From an uncultured Marinilabiliaceae bacterium (lineage in GTDB: Bacteria; Bacteroidota; Bacteroidia; Bacteroidales; Marinilabiliaceae): DNA of 7,691 nucleotides. This document shows, piece after piece, positions 6,971 through 7,691 of the stretch (its first letter is position 1; each line of letters starts with the position of its first letter). A model generated the notes under the pieces. That model ran no database searches and was not told the DNA's origin. It saw only the letters and a program-made list of their open reading frames with translations. The translations under genes were made by a program, and so were the position numbers. The stretch is taken from assembly GCA_905235955.1 (NCBI GenBank), contig CAJONN010000092.1, forward strand, positions 1 through 7,691. Reading direction: 5' to 3'.

Positions 6971-7582
6971 ATGAACATCTTTCGAAAAATAGACTATTTG
7001 CTTTCACAACCAATGCTTTGGCTACGTCGGCATTTAGACAAACGGCAAGGTGAATTGTTTAGCAGAAAAATAGCAGACAAGGCCAAATTGTCAAGTAAAG
7101 ATATTCGCATCGCCGCGCCGTTCTATGTTAAAGGCAAGGAATATATCCAATTCAGCGGATTTTTTCAATCTCATCCGGGGTTACGCATCGATTGCTTCGA
7201 CTATTATGCAGGACATCAATATCATCCGCACCTTTATCTTGGCAAAAACGTCATCTGCAATTATCACTGCCATATTGGTGTAATCAACGAAGTAACTATA
7301 GGCGACAATGTACTTATGGGAAGCCGTGTACTGATAACAGATCATCAGCACGGACAATTCACAGAAGAACAACGAGATATACCTTGGGCTGAGCGTGCAC
7401 TTATTTCTAAGCCAGTGCATATCGAAGATAATGTTTGGTTGGGTGAAAATGTTTGTGTAATGCCCGGTGTAACTATCGGTAAAGGTTCTGTCATTGGTGC
7501 CAATGCCGTTGTTACTCATAATATTCCGCCATACTCTATGGCTGTTGGCGTTCCCGCACGTGTCATTAAATCTATCAAGTAG
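6971..7582 (+). CDS. Left-handed beta-helix (hexapeptide) O-acyltransferase
   Basis: This 203-residue protein belongs to the hexapeptide acyltransferases, which mostly move acetyl groups from acetyl-CoA to sugar hydroxyls. An N-terminal helix-rich part (1-45) includes [15 protein letters not shown] (11-25). Hexapeptide-repeat coils follow at about 85-120 ([22 protein letters not shown]). A loop with ITDHQHG (122-128) contains the probable catalytic His125, in the place of the TxxHP His of maltose and galactoside acetyltransferases. More coils at about 147-180 ([28 protein letters not shown]) precede the capping segment [15 protein letters not shown] (188-202). Enzymes of this WcaF/WbbJ-like type usually act on exopolysaccharide, capsule or lipopolysaccharide sugars. 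Here no glycosyltransferase is beside it, so the substrate is unknown. Its coding strand is G/T-rich, unlike pepD just upstream. The substrate and the acyl donor are inferred from the family only. Confidence 0.9.
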   Translation: MNIFRKIDYLLSQPMLWLRRHLDKRQGELFSRKIADKAKLSSKDIRIAAPFYVKGKEYIQFSGFFQSHPGLRIDCFDYYAGHQYHPHLYLGKNVICNYHCHIGVINEVTIGDNVLMGSRVLITDHQHGQFTEEQRDIPWAERALISKPVHIEDNVWLGENVCVMPGVTIGKGSVIGANAVVTHNIPPYSMAVGVPARVIKSIK

Positions 7583-7599
7583 CTCAAGTTTCGCAAGTA
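7582..7599 (+). repeat. 18-bp repeat copy 2, downstream of the acyltransferase
   Basis: GCTCAAGTTTCGCAAGTA starts on the last base of the acyltransferase TAG and is identical to the minus-strand copy at 84-101. With one inserted A, similarity extends a few bases left: AAGT-GCTC by murB and AAGTAGCTC here. The local sequence thus holds three CAAGT units. Both copies sit immediately 3' of a gene and point away from it. Confidence 0.6.
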
Positions 7600-7691
7600 A
7601 AGTAGCCCCGAATGGGCGAAAGAAATATAACCAACAAATTGCTTTCAACAACTAGCACGGAACCCGATTTTCACCTCGCGGTTGTCGCCTT
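7600..7691. other. Unresolved 3' intergenic tail, possibly part of a dispersed repeat
   Basis: The last 92 bases show no recognisable gene. A short GCCC/GGGC stem (7605-7608 with 7614-7617) lacks a following T-run. A second imperfect stem pairs AACCCG (7661-7666) with CGCGGTT (7677-7683), with one bulged base. An ATG at 7612 opens a frame that stays open for 26 codons to the window edge; its translation has no motif I recognise. The base composition and the shift to C/G-rich words differ from the acyltransferase. This could be the beginning of a longer intergenic repeat cut by the window. Confidence 0.3.

Noticed and set aside
84..7599. The inverted 18-bp copies as terminal repeats of a mobile element
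   Set aside because: The enclosed genes are core functions (murB, uvrB, pepD), no transposase or integrase is present, and no target-site duplication is visible. The copies fit better as 3' elements of individual genes.
7181..7651. Minus-strand open frame over the acyltransferase end and the tail
   Set aside because: Most of it is antisense to the hexapeptide-repeat region, with no family resemblance.

Overview
The window looks like a chromosomal stretch of a Bacteroidales bacterium (phylum Bacteroidota). Several signs agree. Gene starts are preceded by A/T-rich sequence without Shine-Dalgarno motifs. Intergenic regions hold matches to the Bacteroidota -7 promoter box TAnnTTTG. One gene encodes a DUF4831-type exported protein, a family I know only from this phylum. 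The UvrB motif VI reads QTAGRAARN, as I recall it from Bacteroidota. I cannot name the genus.

Layout from left to right. Positions 1-106 hold a perfect 13-bp hairpin and an 18-bp repeat downstream of murB. murB (107-1120, minus strand) makes UDP-N-acetylmuramate for peptidoglycan. A 261-bp divergent intergenic region (1121-1381) carries two back-to-back pairs of TAnnTTTG-like boxes and a five-codon upstream ORF. A signal-peptide-bearing outer-membrane beta-barrel protein with an arginine-rich tail follows (1382-2188), and then a convincing intrinsic terminator (2261-2294). uvrB (2308-4317) begins only 13 nt after the terminator's T-run. A DUF4831 lipoprotein-free exported protein (4369-5478) and pepD (5485-6948, M20 Xaa-His dipeptidase) are 6 bp apart. 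A left-handed beta-helix acyltransferase (6971-7582) starts 22 bp after pepD. The last 109 bases are noncoding-looking sequence that starts with the second copy of the 18-bp repeat.

Functionally, the genes are mostly housekeeping: cell-wall precursor synthesis, nucleotide excision repair, peptide catabolism, plus three envelope or surface-related products (beta-barrel, DUF4831 protein, acyltransferase). uvrB, DUF4831, pepD and the acyltransferase all run on the plus strand with short gaps and may be partly co-transcribed, although a promoter-like box lies just before the DUF4831 gene. I see no defence system, CRISPR array, transposase, rRNA or tRNA. The most unusual signals are noncoding: the 18-bp repeat found just 3' of two unrelated genes, the terminator pressed against the uvrB start, and the mirror-image promoter boxes between murB and the barrel gene. 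There is also a clear shift in coding-strand base composition between the flanking genes and the uvrB-pepD block.
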